Below, one piece after another: positions 50,534 through 62,900 of a stretch of DNA of 64,000 bases. The stretch is taken from positions 1,364,001 to 1,428,000 of the forward strand of contig NZ_CP089293.1 in NCBI RefSeq assembly GCF_021919345.1. The letters run 5' to 3'. Under the pieces are notes generated by a model. It had not been told where the DNA came from. It worked only from the letters and a program-made list of their open reading frames with translations, and searched no databases. The stretch's first letter is position 1, and each line of letters starts with the position of its first letter. The translations under genes were made by a program, and so were the position numbers. This stretch comes from Paenarthrobacter nicotinovorans (GTDB taxonomy: Bacteria > Actinomycetota > Actinomycetes > Actinomycetales > Micrococcaceae).

Positions 50534-53500
50534 ATGACTCTGACCAATGGGTCCGGGAATCGTCGTGGCAAGATCCGGCGGCGGAGGGTTATCACGGCTA
50601 CCGCCTTCACAGCCGCCGCAGCAGTGCTCGTGACGGGTGCCATTCTCTACCCCGGGTTCAAGACCACTGAAGTGGACCTGAACGACGGCGGTGTCTGGGT
50701 AGTCAGCAAGTCCAAGAATGCCGCCGGCCGGCTCAACTATCCGTCCAAGTCCCTGGATGGTGCCGTCACTCCGGCCAGCAAGGACTTCGACATCCTTCAG
50801 CAGGCCAGTGACGTGTTCATTGATGATGCCGACGGCGCCACCATCAATCCCGTCAGCGCCGCCAACATGCGCCTGGGCGGAGACCAAAAGCTCCCGGGGT
50901 CGGCAGCTGTAAGCTTCGGCAACAAGGTCCTGGCCGTCACCGATCCCTCCAAGGGCAAAGTCTGGGCGCTCACAGCCGGTTCGGTCGGCGGATTCAGTGA
51001 CGAGGCCGAGCCCGTCCTGGAACAGTCCACCGGCATCGTGTCCGTCGTTGGCACCGACGACACCATCCACACCGTGGATCCGGAGACCGGCAGCCTGACG
51101 GCCACCAAAGTCGATGCCAACGGCCAGTCGGTGGATTCCCAGGTCCGCAAGGATGATGCGCTGAAGGGCGCCGGCGACCTCCAGCTGACCGCGGTGGGGG
51201 ACAAGGCTGTGGTCCTCAACGAGGCCACAGGAAACATCGTCCTGCCGGGCGGAGCCACCGTCCACTTGGACGACGCCCGCGACGCCAAGCTCCAACAGAG
51301 CGGGACTGCCGCGGACTTCGTGGCCATCGCCACCAAGAAGGCACTGTTGCTGCAGCCCCTGGACGGCAGCACAGCCAAAACCATCCGAGCTGACGGCGAA
51401 GGCGTGCCCGCAGCGCCTGTCCATCTGGGCTCCTGCACCTACGCGGCCTGGTCCGGGGCCAACAAGTACCTGCGCGAGTGCACGAACGAGGCTGACAACC
51501 GCCGCGCTGACGTCCCCAAGGCGAGTGCGTCGCCGTCGTACGTTTTCCGGGTCAACCGGGACCTCGTGGTACTGAACGACGTCAACTCCGGCAACGTCTG
51601 GATGGTCAACCAGAACATGCAGCTGGTCAACAACTGGGACGACGTCATCCCACCCCAGCAAACATCCGACGACGCCGACAAGGACTCCGCGGACGAAGTC
51701 CAGCAGACAGTCCTTCCGGACCGCAGCAAACCGAACACTCCACCTGTCGCGAAGCCGGACGCTTTTGGCGTGCGGGCGGGTAAGACAACGCTCCTGCCCG
51801 TGCTTGACAACGACGCCGACTCCGACGGCGATGTCCTGACCGTCTCGGCCGATCAGGTGCTCAAATCGGGGGCGTTGGCCCCCGTGTACGGCGGCACGGG
51901 TTTCCAGATCACGGTTCCTGCCGATCAGTCCGGGAGCGAATCGTTCAAGTACTCCGTGGATGACGGCCGAGGAGGGACTGCCTCGACCACTGTGGATCTG
52001 AGGATCGTTCCCCCCGGTGAGAACGCCGCACCGCAGCAGAAGCCCAACCGGAACAACGCCTTGGTGGTGCAGGCCGGAAAGATCGCCAACCAGTACATTC
52101 TCAGTGACTGGATCGACCCCGACGGCGATGACCTGTTCGCCGTGGCGGCCAGCAGCAGCGATCCCGCGGACCAGGTGCGGATCAGGCCCGACGGGCTTTT
52201 GACGTTCCAGGACTCGGGGGCCGGTCCGGGGAAGAAGACGATTTCCGTGACGGTCTCCGATGGCACGTTGAGCTCCGAGGGGCGGATCAGCGTGGATGTC
52301 CGTGCGCCGGGAGCCCTGCCACCCATTGCCAACGCAGACCACGTGGTGGCCGTCGCCGGCCAGGACACGGTTATTGCACCCCTCAAGAACGACTCCGATC
52401 CACAGGGAGGCACGCTCCGCCTGGCTCAGGCGCAGGCGGATGACCAGGCGACGGCCGTGATAGGTCCGGACCAGCAGACCTTCTCGTTCAACTCCACGAG
52501 TGTCGGTCCGCACTACGTCACCTACATGGTCACCAACGGACCTGCCAGCGCGCAGCAGCTGGTGCGCGTCGACGTCGTGTCCGGCAGCAACGACGGCGCG
52601 CCCGTGGCGGTGCGCGATATCGCCCTTCTTCCCAGCGGCGGCAGCACAGTGGTGGACGTGCTTGGCAACGACTCGGACCCGGCCGGCGGCGTGCTGGTTG
52701 TCCAGTCCGTGACAGCCGCGGACGGCCTGCCAGTCACGGTGGCGGTGCTGGACCACTCGGTGGTCAAGATCACCGATATCCATGCCACGGGGCAACTTTC
52801 CCTCAAGTACACGATTTCGAATGGCAAGGCCTCCGCCACCGGAGACATCTCGGTCCAGGTGGTCCCCGCCCCCAGCAAGCTGCAGGCACCGCAGGCGAAG
52901 CCCGACGAAGTTTCAGTACGGGTTGGCGATGTGGTCACGATCCCCGTCCTGGAGAACGATTCCGACCCCAACGGCGGTGAGCTGACCCTCGATCCAGTCC
53001 TGGCGCAGCAGCCGGACGCGGCCGACGGACGGATGTTCATCGCGGGCAATTACCTGCGCTTCATTGCGGGCGACGTCCCCAAGACGGTGTATGCGATCTA
53101 CAAGGTCAGCAACTCCTCGGGGCAGACCGACTCGCAGCAGGTGACCATACGCATCCGCGCCAGGGATGACGCCACCAACACCCGCCCTGAGCCCCGGAAC
53201 CTGACCGCACGGGTCGTCGCCGGGATGACCGTCAAGATCCCGGTCCCGCTGGACGGCATTGACGCCGACGGCGACTCCGTCCAGCTCATCGGCGTGGACA
53301 AAGCACCCGCGATGGGCACCGCTGTGGTGCGGGACGGCTACATGGAGTTCACCGCCGGCGGCAAGTCTGCCGGGACGGATACCTTCAGCTACCGCGTGCG
53401 GGACCGCATCGGCGCCGAAAACACAGGCACCGTCATTGTGGGGATCGCTCCGGCAGAGGCCAACAACCAAAAGCCGATCGCCGTCGATGACGCCATTGAT

Positions 53501-56500
53501 GTCCGGCCGGGGCGCCGCATTGCGGTGGATGCCCTCAAGAACGACTCCGATCCGGACGGCGACCCCATCGGCCTGGTCAATTCGTTCGAAGCCAATCCTG
53601 ATCTCCAGGTGGAAGCTGCCTCCGGCAAGATCCTGCTGACGGCACCCGGCGTTGCCGGAACCGAGAGCATCAGTTACCGGATCCAGGACGACAAAAAGGC
53701 CGAAGCCAGCGCTGTGGTCAGGGTCCAGACAAGTCCAACGGCGGCCCTCCACGTTCCTGTGGCTGTGGACGACCGCGTCACACTGGCTGAGACGTTGGGC
53801 AAGACCGCCGTCGACGTTCCGGTATTGAAGAACGACTCCGACCCCGACGGCGTCGCCGAGGACCTCACCATTTCACTGCCGGATGGAAATCCAAACGCAC
53901 GGGTAGGTACCGCCGGCAACGTGGTAGTGACCCTCGTCCCGCAAGAGCAACTGATCCCGTACACCGTCACGGACATGGACGGTCAGTCAGCCACCGCCGT
54001 GATGTGGATTCCAGGCCAGGGCCTCCAGTACCCGACCCTGGCAAAAACAGAACCTGTGGAAGTGATGTCCGGCAAGGACGTCACGCTGGCGCTGCAGGAA
54101 TATGTCCGCGTCCGGGAAGGCCGCCAAGCCCGCATCACCGTGGCGGACAAGATCCGCGTTCAAGGCGGGGACCCCTCAAACGTCATCTCCGGTGATGGAA
54201 ACGCGCTGCGGTACGCAGCCCAAGCCGACTACGTTGGCCCCGGATCCATCACCTTCGAGGTCACTGACGGCTCCGGCCCGGACGATTCCCAAGGGTTGAA
54301 GTCCACGTTGACCATCCTTACCAAGGTCATTCCGGACCCCAACGCCAACCACCCGCCGACCTTTAGCGGAGCATCCGTGGAAGCTCCCAAGGGTGAGACT
54401 ACGGACGTTGAACTGGCCAACCTGGCCAAGGACGTCGACGAAAGGGACCAAGGCAACCTGAAGTTCGAGCTCGACGGCCAGCAAGCGGCAGGTTTCCAGG
54501 CCAAAGTGGAAGGTACCGTCCTTAAGATCACCCCGGACCTCTCGCTCAATCCAGGGGCCGTAGGCTCGTTCCCGCTCAAGGTCACCGATGGCCGCTCCGA
54601 CGCGGTGCGCGCAACTGTCACCGCCACCGTCGTCTCGTCTAACCGGCCGCGGCCGGTTGCCAACGACGACGCCGTTGAGAAGGCCAACGCGGGCCGTTCG
54701 GAAACAGTGAACGTCCTCGCCAACGACTTCAATCCTTTCAACGACGCACCATTGACCATCGAAAACGCGGCAGTGGAGACCGGGTCCGCCGCCGGCCAGC
54801 CGACGGTGTCAGGAGAGTCGATCACCGTCACCCCGGCCGATGGTTTCAAGGGTGTCATGGTGGTCCGGTACACGGTGCTGGACAAGACCAAGGACCCTTC
54901 CAGGCAAGCAACCGGCCGTGTCCGCATCACAGTGCGGGACAAGCCCGATGCTCCGTCCGCCCCCGTAGCGACCGACGTCAGGAGCAGGACTGCCGTCCTC
55001 AAGTGGACGCCGCCGTCGGACAATGGCGCAGCCATCACCAAATACACCGTGAAGGCGGCAGGTTTCGAGCAGGTATGCCCGACCACCACCTGCACGCTGT
55101 CCGGACTGACCAATAACGTGAAGTACGTGTTCACCGTTTACGCCACGAACGAGGTAGGCGACTCGCCGGCATCCACGGCGTCCAACGAAATCCGGCCCGA
55201 TGAGAAGCCCTCGCCCCCGGATGCCCCCACGGTCAAGGCCGGGGACAAGAACATGGCAATCACCTGGACCCCTGCCAAGACGGAGGGGTCGCCGGTGAAG
55301 CACTACAACCTGGAAATCTCACCGCCTCCGGCCAACGGCATTGCCGTGAAGAACGAGGTCACCGGACTCACATACACCTGGCCGGGACTGACCAATGGTG
55401 TGAAGTACAAGGTGCGTGCCCAAGCGGTCAATGAGCTCGGGCCCTCCGATTGGGGCATGTATTCCGTTGAGGACAACCCCGCAGGCCTCCCGGGGGCACC
55501 GGCGGCTCCCACTACCGCTGTGGTGCAGTCCGTGGGAGCCCAAAACCAGATCCGCGCCGATTGGACGGAACCGGATGTCAATGGTGATCCCATCAAGGCG
55601 TACTACGTCACCATGAGTGGTGGCAATGGGGTGCCCCAGACGCAAACGATCCCAGGCAACGTCCGCTCCGCAGTCTTCACCGCACAGAACGACGAAAAGG
55701 GCTACACATTCACTGTTCAAGCGGAGAACAAGGCCGGAAAGGGAAGCGTTAGTGCGCCTTCCGCTCCCCGGCGTGCCACGGGCATGCTCGGCACCGTCAA
55801 CAACGTGTCGGCAACCCCGGCCAACACCGGGGGAGCAGGTCGTGCGGTGACCATCAACTTCACCGTTCTCGACCAAAGTCAACGCAATGGGTCCAGCCAA
55901 AGCGAAGTGAGCTACCGCTACGTCGCCAGTACCGGACAGTCGGGTCCTATCAGCCCAGGGCAGACGGTGAGCGGCTTCACCAATGGGCAGGCCACCACCA
56001 TCACGGTCAATGCCGTGTCCACGGTGGCCCCAAGCTCCAATCCCAGCGCACCCGCCACCACCACACCGTATGGTTCGCCTGGCACCCCCTCGGCGTCCGG
56101 TGCCAACGGTGGCCAGAACCAAACCACGCTGACCCTTAACTGGTCCTCGCCTTCCACGGGCAGCAACGACGTCGCCGCGACCAAGATCAGGATCACCGGC
56201 GGCGGAACGGACACCGGGTGGATCAACGAATCCGCCTCCGGCAGCCGGGTTGTGAACACGGGCGGATACAACCAGACCCGGACCATTCAGGTCCAGACCT
56301 TCAACTCGGTGGGCCAGGGTGGAGCCGTGGCTTCGGCCAGTGCCCAGAGCGGTCCGCAGAAGACGTCGTGGGACGCTACGCTGCCGGCCGGCAGTTTCCG
56401 TACCTGTACGGACACGGCGGCATCGGGACAGACGTCCTGGGACCCGAACACGCCGGGCCACCGCTGTGACGGCGTGGTCTACGGCACCCCGTGGCAGTAC

Positions 56501-56668
56501 GAGTCAAACGGTTCCTTTACGGTCAATTGCTACATCAACCGCAGCACCCCGTACCTGAACTACGCGGCGTGGTACCGGCTGACCAGCGGTCCCAATGCCG
56601 GACGCTTCATTGCGCAGGGCAACACCACCCTGGGCGATCCCGGACCCCACCAGATACCGCAATGTTGA
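50534..56668 (+). CDS. Giant Ig/FN3 repeat surface protein 1
   Basis: A 2044-residue protein. A basic cytoplasmic head (1-18) precedes one membrane anchor (about 20-40) without an obvious cleavage site. About 45-395 is a repetitive domain that may be a beta-propeller (VDLNDGGVWVVSK, VTDPSKGKVWAL, FRVNRDLVVLND, MVNQNMQLVNNWDD) with a Cys pair in GSCTYAAW and LRECTN. About 400-1465 holds roughly eleven Ig/cadherin-like repeats, each with a V-L-x-NDSDPDGD core. Five FN3-like repeats (about 1470-1940) and a Cys-containing tail with WYRLTSG follow. It has a close paralogue directly downstream, then MoxR. Likely an extracellular scaffold; function unknown. Confidence 0.85.
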   Translation: MTLTNGSGNRRGKIRRRRVITATAFTAAAAVLVTGAILYPGFKTTEVDLNDGGVWVVSKSKNAAGRLNYPSKSLDGAVTPASKDFDILQQASDVFIDDADGATINPVSAANMRLGGDQKLPGSAAVSFGNKVLAVTDPSKGKVWALTAGSVGGFSDEAEPVLEQSTGIVSVVGTDDTIHTVDPETGSLTATKVDANGQSVDSQVRKDDALKGAGDLQLTAVGDKAVVLNEATGNIVLPGGATVHLDDARDAKLQQSGTAADFVAIATKKALLLQPLDGSTAKTIRADGEGVPAAPVHLGSCTYAAWSGANKYLRECTNEADNRRADVPKASASPSYVFRVNRDLVVLNDVNSGNVWMVNQNMQLVNNWDDVIPPQQTSDDADKDSADEVQQTVLPDRSKPNTPPVAKPDAFGVRAGKTTLLPVLDNDADSDGDVLTVSADQVLKSGALAPVYGGTGFQITVPADQSGSESFKYSVDDGRGGTASTTVDLRIVPPGENAAPQQKPNRNNALVVQAGKIANQYILSDWIDPDGDDLFAVAASSSDPADQVRIRPDGLLTFQDSGAGPGKKTISVTVSDGTLSSEGRISVDVRAPGALPPIANADHVVAVAGQDTVIAPLKNDSDPQGGTLRLAQAQADDQATAVIGPDQQTFSFNSTSVGPHYVTYMVTNGPASAQQLVRVDVVSGSNDGAPVAVRDIALLPSGGSTVVDVLGNDSDPAGGVLVVQSVTAADGLPVTVAVLDHSVVKITDIHATGQLSLKYTISNGKASATGDISVQVVPAPSKLQAPQAKPDEVSVRVGDVVTIPVLENDSDPNGGELTLDPVLAQQPDAADGRMFIAGNYLRFIAGDVPKTVYAIYKVSNSSGQTDSQQVTIRIRARDDATNTRPEPRNLTARVVAGMTVKIPVPLDGIDADGDSVQLIGVDKAPAMGTAVVRDGYMEFTAGGKSAGTDTFSYRVRDRIGAENTGTVIVGIAPAEANNQKPIAVDDAIDVRPGRRIAVDALKNDSDPDGDPIGLVNSFEANPDLQVEAASGKILLTAPGVAGTESISYRIQDDKKAEASAVVRVQTSPTAALHVPVAVDDRVTLAETLGKTAVDVPVLKNDSDPDGVAEDLTISLPDGNPNARVGTAGNVVVTLVPQEQLIPYTVTDMDGQSATAVMWIPGQGLQYPTLAKTEPVEVMSGKDVTLALQEYVRVREGRQARITVADKIRVQGGDPSNVISGDGNALRYAAQADYVGPGSITFEVTDGSGPDDSQGLKSTLTILTKVIPDPNANHPPTFSGASVEAPKGETTDVELANLAKDVDERDQGNLKFELDGQQAAGFQAKVEGTVLKITPDLSLNPGAVGSFPLKVTDGRSDAVRATVTATVVSSNRPRPVANDDAVEKANAGRSETVNVLANDFNPFNDAPLTIENAAVETGSAAGQPTVSGESITVTPADGFKGVMVVRYTVLDKTKDPSRQATGRVRITVRDKPDAPSAPVATDVRSRTAVLKWTPPSDNGAAITKYTVKAAGFEQVCPTTTCTLSGLTNNVKYVFTVYATNEVGDSPASTASNEIRPDEKPSPPDAPTVKAGDKNMAITWTPAKTEGSPVKHYNLEISPPPANGIAVKNEVTGLTYTWPGLTNGVKYKVRAQAVNELGPSDWGMYSVEDNPAGLPGAPAAPTTAVVQSVGAQNQIRADWTEPDVNGDPIKAYYVTMSGGNGVPQTQTIPGNVRSAVFTAQNDEKGYTFTVQAENKAGKGSVSAPSAPRRATGMLGTVNNVSATPANTGGAGRAVTINFTVLDQSQRNGSSQSEVSYRYVASTGQSGPISPGQTVSGFTNGQATTITVNAVSTVAPSSNPSAPATTTPYGSPGTPSASGANGGQNQTTLTLNWSSPSTGSNDVAATKIRITGGGTDTGWINESASGSRVVNTGGYNQTRTIQVQTFNSVGQGGAVASASAQSGPQKTSWDATLPAGSFRTCTDTAASGQTSWDPNTPGHRCDGVVYGTPWQYESNGSFTVNCYINRSTPYLNYAAWYRLTSGPNAGRFIAQGNTTLGDPGPHQIPQC

Positions 56669-56918
56669 GGCCATCAGCACCGCGGCGCGGGGCAGTTGTC
56701 CCCATCGCGCTTCACGGCTCCAAGACAGTACGCTGTCAAAGCCAATGGATAGCCCGGTCTCGGGTTTCCTTGGCTGGCCGTGGGGCGCGTGGGATAGTCT
56801 TAGGGACTGAAAATTCCGCCGCCGTTCGGGGGTACTGCGGATTGTACGGCTGCCGGCACCTGCCGGATGGCTTGGAAGCCACTGGGGGGCGGCTGCAAAC
56901 AAAGGGAATTCTGGGGCT

Positions 56919-59900
56919 GTGACAACTTTCTTCGGCAAGCTGGGGCTGAAAAAGCGTCAAAACAAGAAATTCATAGCGGGCACCGCTGCCACTGCAGCAG
57001 GGGCTTTGCTGGTCGCGGGTGCTGTTCTGTACCCGGGCTTCAAGACCACCGAGGTGGACTTGAACGACGGCGGCGTGTGGGTTGTGAGCAAAACCAAGAA
57101 CGCTGTGGGGCGGCTGAACTACCCGTCCCGCGTCCTCGATGGCGCCGTAACGCCTGCCACCACCACGTTCGACGTCCTGCAGCACGACGGCAACGTCTTC
57201 GTCGATGACGAATCCGGTTCCACCATCAACCAGGTGTCCGCCGCCAACCTGAAGCTTGGCGGCGATAAGCAGCTGCCGTCGTCGTCGCAAGTCAGCTATG
57301 GTTCCACGGTCCTGTCCGTGACCGATCCTGCCCGTGGCAAGGTGTGGGCACTTTCTCCGTCCACGGTCAACGGCTTCGACGAGGAAGGCACCGAACCCGT
57401 CCTGACCGGCGATCAAGGCATCGTCTCCGCAGTCGGCGCGGATAACCGCATCTACACCGCAGACCCCGGCAAGGGCGAGATCACGGCCATCACCGTGGAC
57501 GCGGACGGCCAGCGGACCAACTCCGAAGTCACCAAGATGGACGAGCTCAAGGGCGCAGGCGATCTTCAAATCTCGGTGGTGGGAGACAAACCCGTTGTCC
57601 TCGATGCCGCCTCCGGAAACCTTTTCCTTCCCGGTGGCCGCAAGCTCCAACTCCAGGATGCCCGCGAAGCCAAACTCCAGCAGACCAGCGGGGAGAGCAG
57701 CTACGTCGCCATCGCGACCCGCAAAGCCCTCCTGAAGCAACCCCTGGACGGATCCACGGCCGCAACAGTCAACGCCGACGGCGAGGGCGTACCGGCCGCT
57801 CCTGTCCAGGTCAGCAAGTGTGTCCACGCGGCCTGGTCAGGGGCCAACAAGTACGTTCGCGACTGCGAGAACGACGCCGATGACAAGAAGAACGACGTCC
57901 CCAAAGCCAGCGCTTCCCCGAGCTACGTGTTCCGCGTTAACCGCGACCTCGTGGTGCTTAACGACGTGAACTCCGGCAGCGTATGGCTGGTCAACCAGAA
58001 CATGCAGCTGGTCAACAACTGGGACGACGTTGTCCCGCCCAAAAACCAGTCCGATGACCAGGACCAGGAGTCCGCGGACAACAACACCATCAACGTCCTC
58101 CCGGACCGCACCAAGCCAAACCGACCGCCGGAGACCAAGCCGGACGAATTCGGCGTCAGGCCGGGCCGGACCTCCATTTTGAGCGTGCTGGACAACGATT
58201 CAGACCCCGACGGCGACGTCCTCACCGCTTCGGTGGGTCCCAACGGCCCCAAGATGGGGACGCTGGAAAACATCTACGGGGGCTCCGCTTTCCAGATCAA
58301 AGTTCCCGCGGATGCCAAACCGGGAACGGAAGTCTTCGACTACAACGCCGCAGACGGACGGAGTTTGTCGGCCGGTGGCAAGGTCACCCTCCATGTGGTG
58401 GCTCCCGAAGAGAACAAGCCTCCCTTCTTCAAGCGGGGCGAGCCCACCACCATGCTCGTGGAGCAGGGAAAGTCCGTCAGCCAGAACATCCTCACCGATT
58501 GGATGGATCCCGACGGTGACGACCTCGTCCTGCTCGATGCCAAGACGGACAACGACCAGGACCAGGTGAAGGTTCGCCGCGATGGCCTGCTCACCTACCA
58601 GGATTCCGGCGCAGCACCGGGCAAGAAGAACGTCACCATCACCGTGTGGGATGGCAGGGCCACCACCACGGGCCGTATCGTCGTCAACGTACAGCCCCCG
58701 GGCGCGCTGGCACCCGTGGTCAACGCCGACCACGTGACAGCCGTTGTGGGGCAAGACCTCGTCATTGCGCCGTTGAAGAACGACGTCGATCCCAACGGCG
58801 GCGCATTGCGCGTTGCCCACGTTGAGGCGGCCGGGCCCGCTGAGCTGGGACCGGTGACCGACGGCGGCACTTTCACCTTCCGGAGCACCACGCCGGGTCC
58901 GATCTACCTGACGTACATCGCCAGCAACGGGCCGCAGAGCAGCCAGGGCCTCATCCGCGTCGATGTCGAGTCCGGCAAGGACGCAGGAGCTCCCGTTGCC
59001 GTCCATGACGTTGCCTTGCTTCCCGTTGGAGGCAGCGTCCTGGTGGACCCCTTGGCCAACGACTCCGATCCTTCCGGGGGAGTACTGGTCCTGCAGTCAG
59101 TGACGGTTCCGGACGGCTCGTCCGCGTCGGTCAGCGTCATTGACCACAGTGTCCTGCGTGTCACCGATGTCCTCGGTGCCAAGGACCCCTTCGTCTTCAG
59201 CTACACCATGTCCAACGGACGCACCTCAGCGACCGGAACGGTGGGCGTCGTCCCGGTGCCGGCTCCCGCCGTCGTCGAAGCTCCCCAACCGAAACCGGAC
59301 GAAGTGAACGTGCGGGTGAACGACGTCGTCACCATTCCAGTCCTGGACAACGACACGCACCCGCAGGGCGAAGAGCTCTCCGTGGACCCCGTCCTGGCCC
59401 AGGGCATTCCCGAAGAAGACGGCAAGGCCTTCATTTCCGAGAAGACCCTGCGCTTCATCGCCGGACCCACGCCGAAAACGGTGCGCGCCATCTATAACGC
59501 AGTGGACCCGCAGGGCCAGAAGAGTGCTGCCGCGGTAACCATCCACATCCTTCCCCTGGAAGGCACCCAGAACTCGCGCCCGCAGCCGCAGAACCTGACC
59601 GCTCGCGTCGTGGCCGGAGGCAGCGTCCGGATCCCGGTGCCGCTGGACGGCATCGATCCCGACGGCGACTCGGTGCAGCTCACCGGCATCGACAGCACAC
59701 CCACCATGGGAACCGCGACGGCGGGAAGCAGCTTCATCGATTTCGTCGCCGCTGGTGACGGTGCGGGAACGGATACCTTCCGGTACAAGGTGATTGACCG
59801 GCAGGGTGCGGTCAACACCGGAACCGTCACGGTCGGCGTCGCGCCCCGGGGGGAGAACAACCAGAAACCGGCTCCCGTCGATGACGAGGCCAAGGTTCGC

Positions 59901-62900
59901 CCCGGTCGGCAGATCGCCGTTGATGCCACTGCCAACGACACCGATCCCGACGGTGACATCATCCGTATCCTCACGGACAGCATTGAAGCCGATGCGGGCC
60001 TCGACGCCCATGTCAGCAAGACCAGCGGCCGCATACTGGTTACCGCGCCCGCCGCTGAAGGTACCGTCAACGTCCGCTACTCCGTGGCCGATGACCGTGA
60101 CGCAGTGGGACAGGCCAGCATCCGCGTGGTGGTGAAGAACGACATCCCGCTCCAGGCACCGATCGCCCGCGATGACCGGGTGACGTCTGCACAGACACTG
60201 GGCAAGACCGCCGTGGATGTTCCGGTCCTGAAGAACGACGAAGACCCCGACGGCGTGGGGGAGAACCTGAAGATCAGCACCGACGTGACAACCGCGCGCC
60301 CGGGTCCCGAGGGCAATGTGATCGTCGAACTCACCGAGCAGCCGCAGTTGGTGCCCTACACCGTGGAGGACGTCGACGGACAGAAATCCACGGCCATCAT
60401 CTGGGTTCCCGGCATCGGCCAGCAGGTTCCGACGCTCGCCAAGGACGAGGTCATTGAACTCGTTTCGGGCCAGTCTGTGACCGTTGACCTGGCCGAATGG
60501 GTGAAGGTCCGTGAGGGCCGCTCGCCACGGCTGACGCAGACTGACCGCATCAAGCTCATCGGCGCCGACGGCGCTGATCCCGTGGCCAACGGTGGTACCG
60601 GCCTGAAATACACTGCTGGAGCCGAATACGTGGGTCCTGGCTCCATCAGCTTCGAAGTTACAGACGGAACCGGGCCGGACGACCCCAATGGCTTGAAGTC
60701 CACCCTGAGCATCCGCACCAAGGTCCTGCCTGATCCCAACAAGAACAACCCGCCTGTCCTCCTGGGCAGCGATGTGGAAGTTCCCAAGGGTGATTCCGCA
60801 AGCCTGGATCTTGGGAAGCTGACATCGGATCCTGACTCCGACGATGTCCAGAACATGAAGTACGAGCTCACTGGTTCTGCCACGAGTGGCTTCAAGGTGT
60901 CGGTGGACGGCAAAACCCTGAAGGTCTCCGCGGATGACTCCGTGCAGATCGGGCAGTCCGGCACTGTCCAGGTGAAGGCCAAGGACCCCCGTGGCCTGGA
61001 AGCTGTTGCTACCTACAAGCTCGCGCTCTCGGCGTCCAACCGTCCCAAGCCTGTTGCCAACGATGACGCTGAACCGGATGCACAGTCCGGGAAGCCTGTC
61101 ACCGTGAACGTGCTGGCCAATGATTCGAATCCGTTCCCGGACACCCCGCTGAAGATAGTCTCGGCGGTCACGGAGACGGGGCAGGGAACTGCCGAGGCCG
61201 GCGGCGACAGTGTGACCGTGACGCCTGCCGGCGGCTTCACAGGGACCATGGTGGTTGCCTACACGGTGCAGGACAAGACGGGCGAAATTTCCCGCTACGC
61301 CACAGCGCGTATCCGCTTGACCGTCAAGGACAAACCAGCGGCGCCCACCACACCCTTGGCTCAAAGCGTCGGTGACCAGACAGCGTTGCTCACGTGGAAC
61401 GCCCCTGCAGACCGCGGCTCACCCATCACCAAATACACGGTCTATGGCGAGAACGGCTTCAAACAGGATTGCCCGGCCAACACGTGCACCTTGACCGGCC
61501 TGACCAACAACGTGAAATACCACTTTGCGGTCACTGCCACGAACGCCATCAACGAATCCGAGCGCTCCCCGGTCTCGGCCGAGGTCCGGCCGGACGTGAA
61601 ACCGGACACGCCGGTTGCTCCAACGCTGAAGTTCGGCGACAAGCAATTGTCGGTTGCCTGGGTTCCCCCCGGCAGCAAGGGTTCGCCCATCAAGTCGTAC
61701 GACCTTGAGATTTCCCCGGCCCCGGCAGGACAGAATCCCCAAATCCAGAACCTGACGGGCAACAGCCACGTCTGGACGGGCCTGACCAACGGCGTGGCCT
61801 ACAAGGTCCGGGTCCTGGCCCGCAACGACGCCAAGGAGCCTTCCGAGTGGAGTACCTACTCTGCTGCGGAGACCCCGGCCGGTGTCCCCGCGACACCTGC
61901 CGCTCCGTCGGTGGCCGGCGCAGGATCGGTCGGCAGCCAGAGCCAGTTGCAGGTCAGCTGGGCGGCGCCGAACAACAACGGCGACGCCGTGTCCAGCTAC
62001 ACCTTGACCACGTACCGTGGTGGCGCCGTCGTGGGTTCGCAGGCTGTAGCAGCGACTTCCCAGAACGTGACCGTTGACAACTCCGAAGCCGACTATTCGT
62101 TCACTGTCTCGGCCACGAACAAGGCAGGCGTCAGTGGCGTGAGCCAGCAGTCCAATGCCATCCGTGCTGCAGGCAAGCCCGGAATGGTGGGCGCGCCGTC
62201 GGCGGCCCTGGTGGAAACCAACGCCGACGGCGGCAAGATCCGCGTCGCGTTCAACCCGCTCTCCGCGTCAGAACGCAACGGTGCCAACGCCAACGAGATC
62301 AGTTACCGATATGCGCTGACCTCAGGCGGCGGCAGCGGTGCCATTCCCGCCGGCGGCGGCGTGGTGGCAGCACCCAACGGTACAGACACCGCCGTGGTGG
62401 TTTGGGCGATCTCGACCCGTAACCCGACCCCTGGCGACAGGAGCCCGGCGTCCAATACAGTCAATCCGTACGGCCTTGCCTTTGCGCCGACTGTGACCGG
62501 CAGCAAGAGCAGCGGCGTGGGTGACAAGACGGTGTCGTGGACCTGGAACGCCCCGAACGGCAACGGCCGTCCGGTGACGGGCTACCAGTACAGTGTTGAC
62601 AACGGAGCCTGGCAGGACACGGGCCAGCGGAGCTTCTCCACGAGTGTCGGCTACAACCAGACGGTGACCCTGCGGGTCCGTGCCGTCAGCGGCGGGCAGG
62701 CAGGACGGGTTGGCAGCGACACCTCGCGCAGTGGCGATGCGCCGCCGCCCCCGCAGCCTCCGGCAGGCGAGATCAGGGCCCACAACAACACGTGCCCCGG
62801 TAAGCCCGGACAGGCCGATACCTACAACCCGAGCGGCCCGAGCTGCGGCGTTGGCTGGGTCTCCAACTCCGAAGGGTGGTTGAACGTCAACTGCACCAAG

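Noticed and set aside
50456..52795. Minus-strand open frame of 779 codons opposite the first giant gene
   Set aside because: It mirrors the plus-strand gene in GC-rich DNA, shows no recognisable motif and is rich in Arg/Gly/Val/His as expected for an antisense shadow; the plus frame has clear repeats and an anchor.
59226..61364. Minus-strand open frame of 712 codons opposite the second giant gene
   Set aside because: Same reason: antisense shadow with no domain, while the plus strand carries the paralogous repeat protein.
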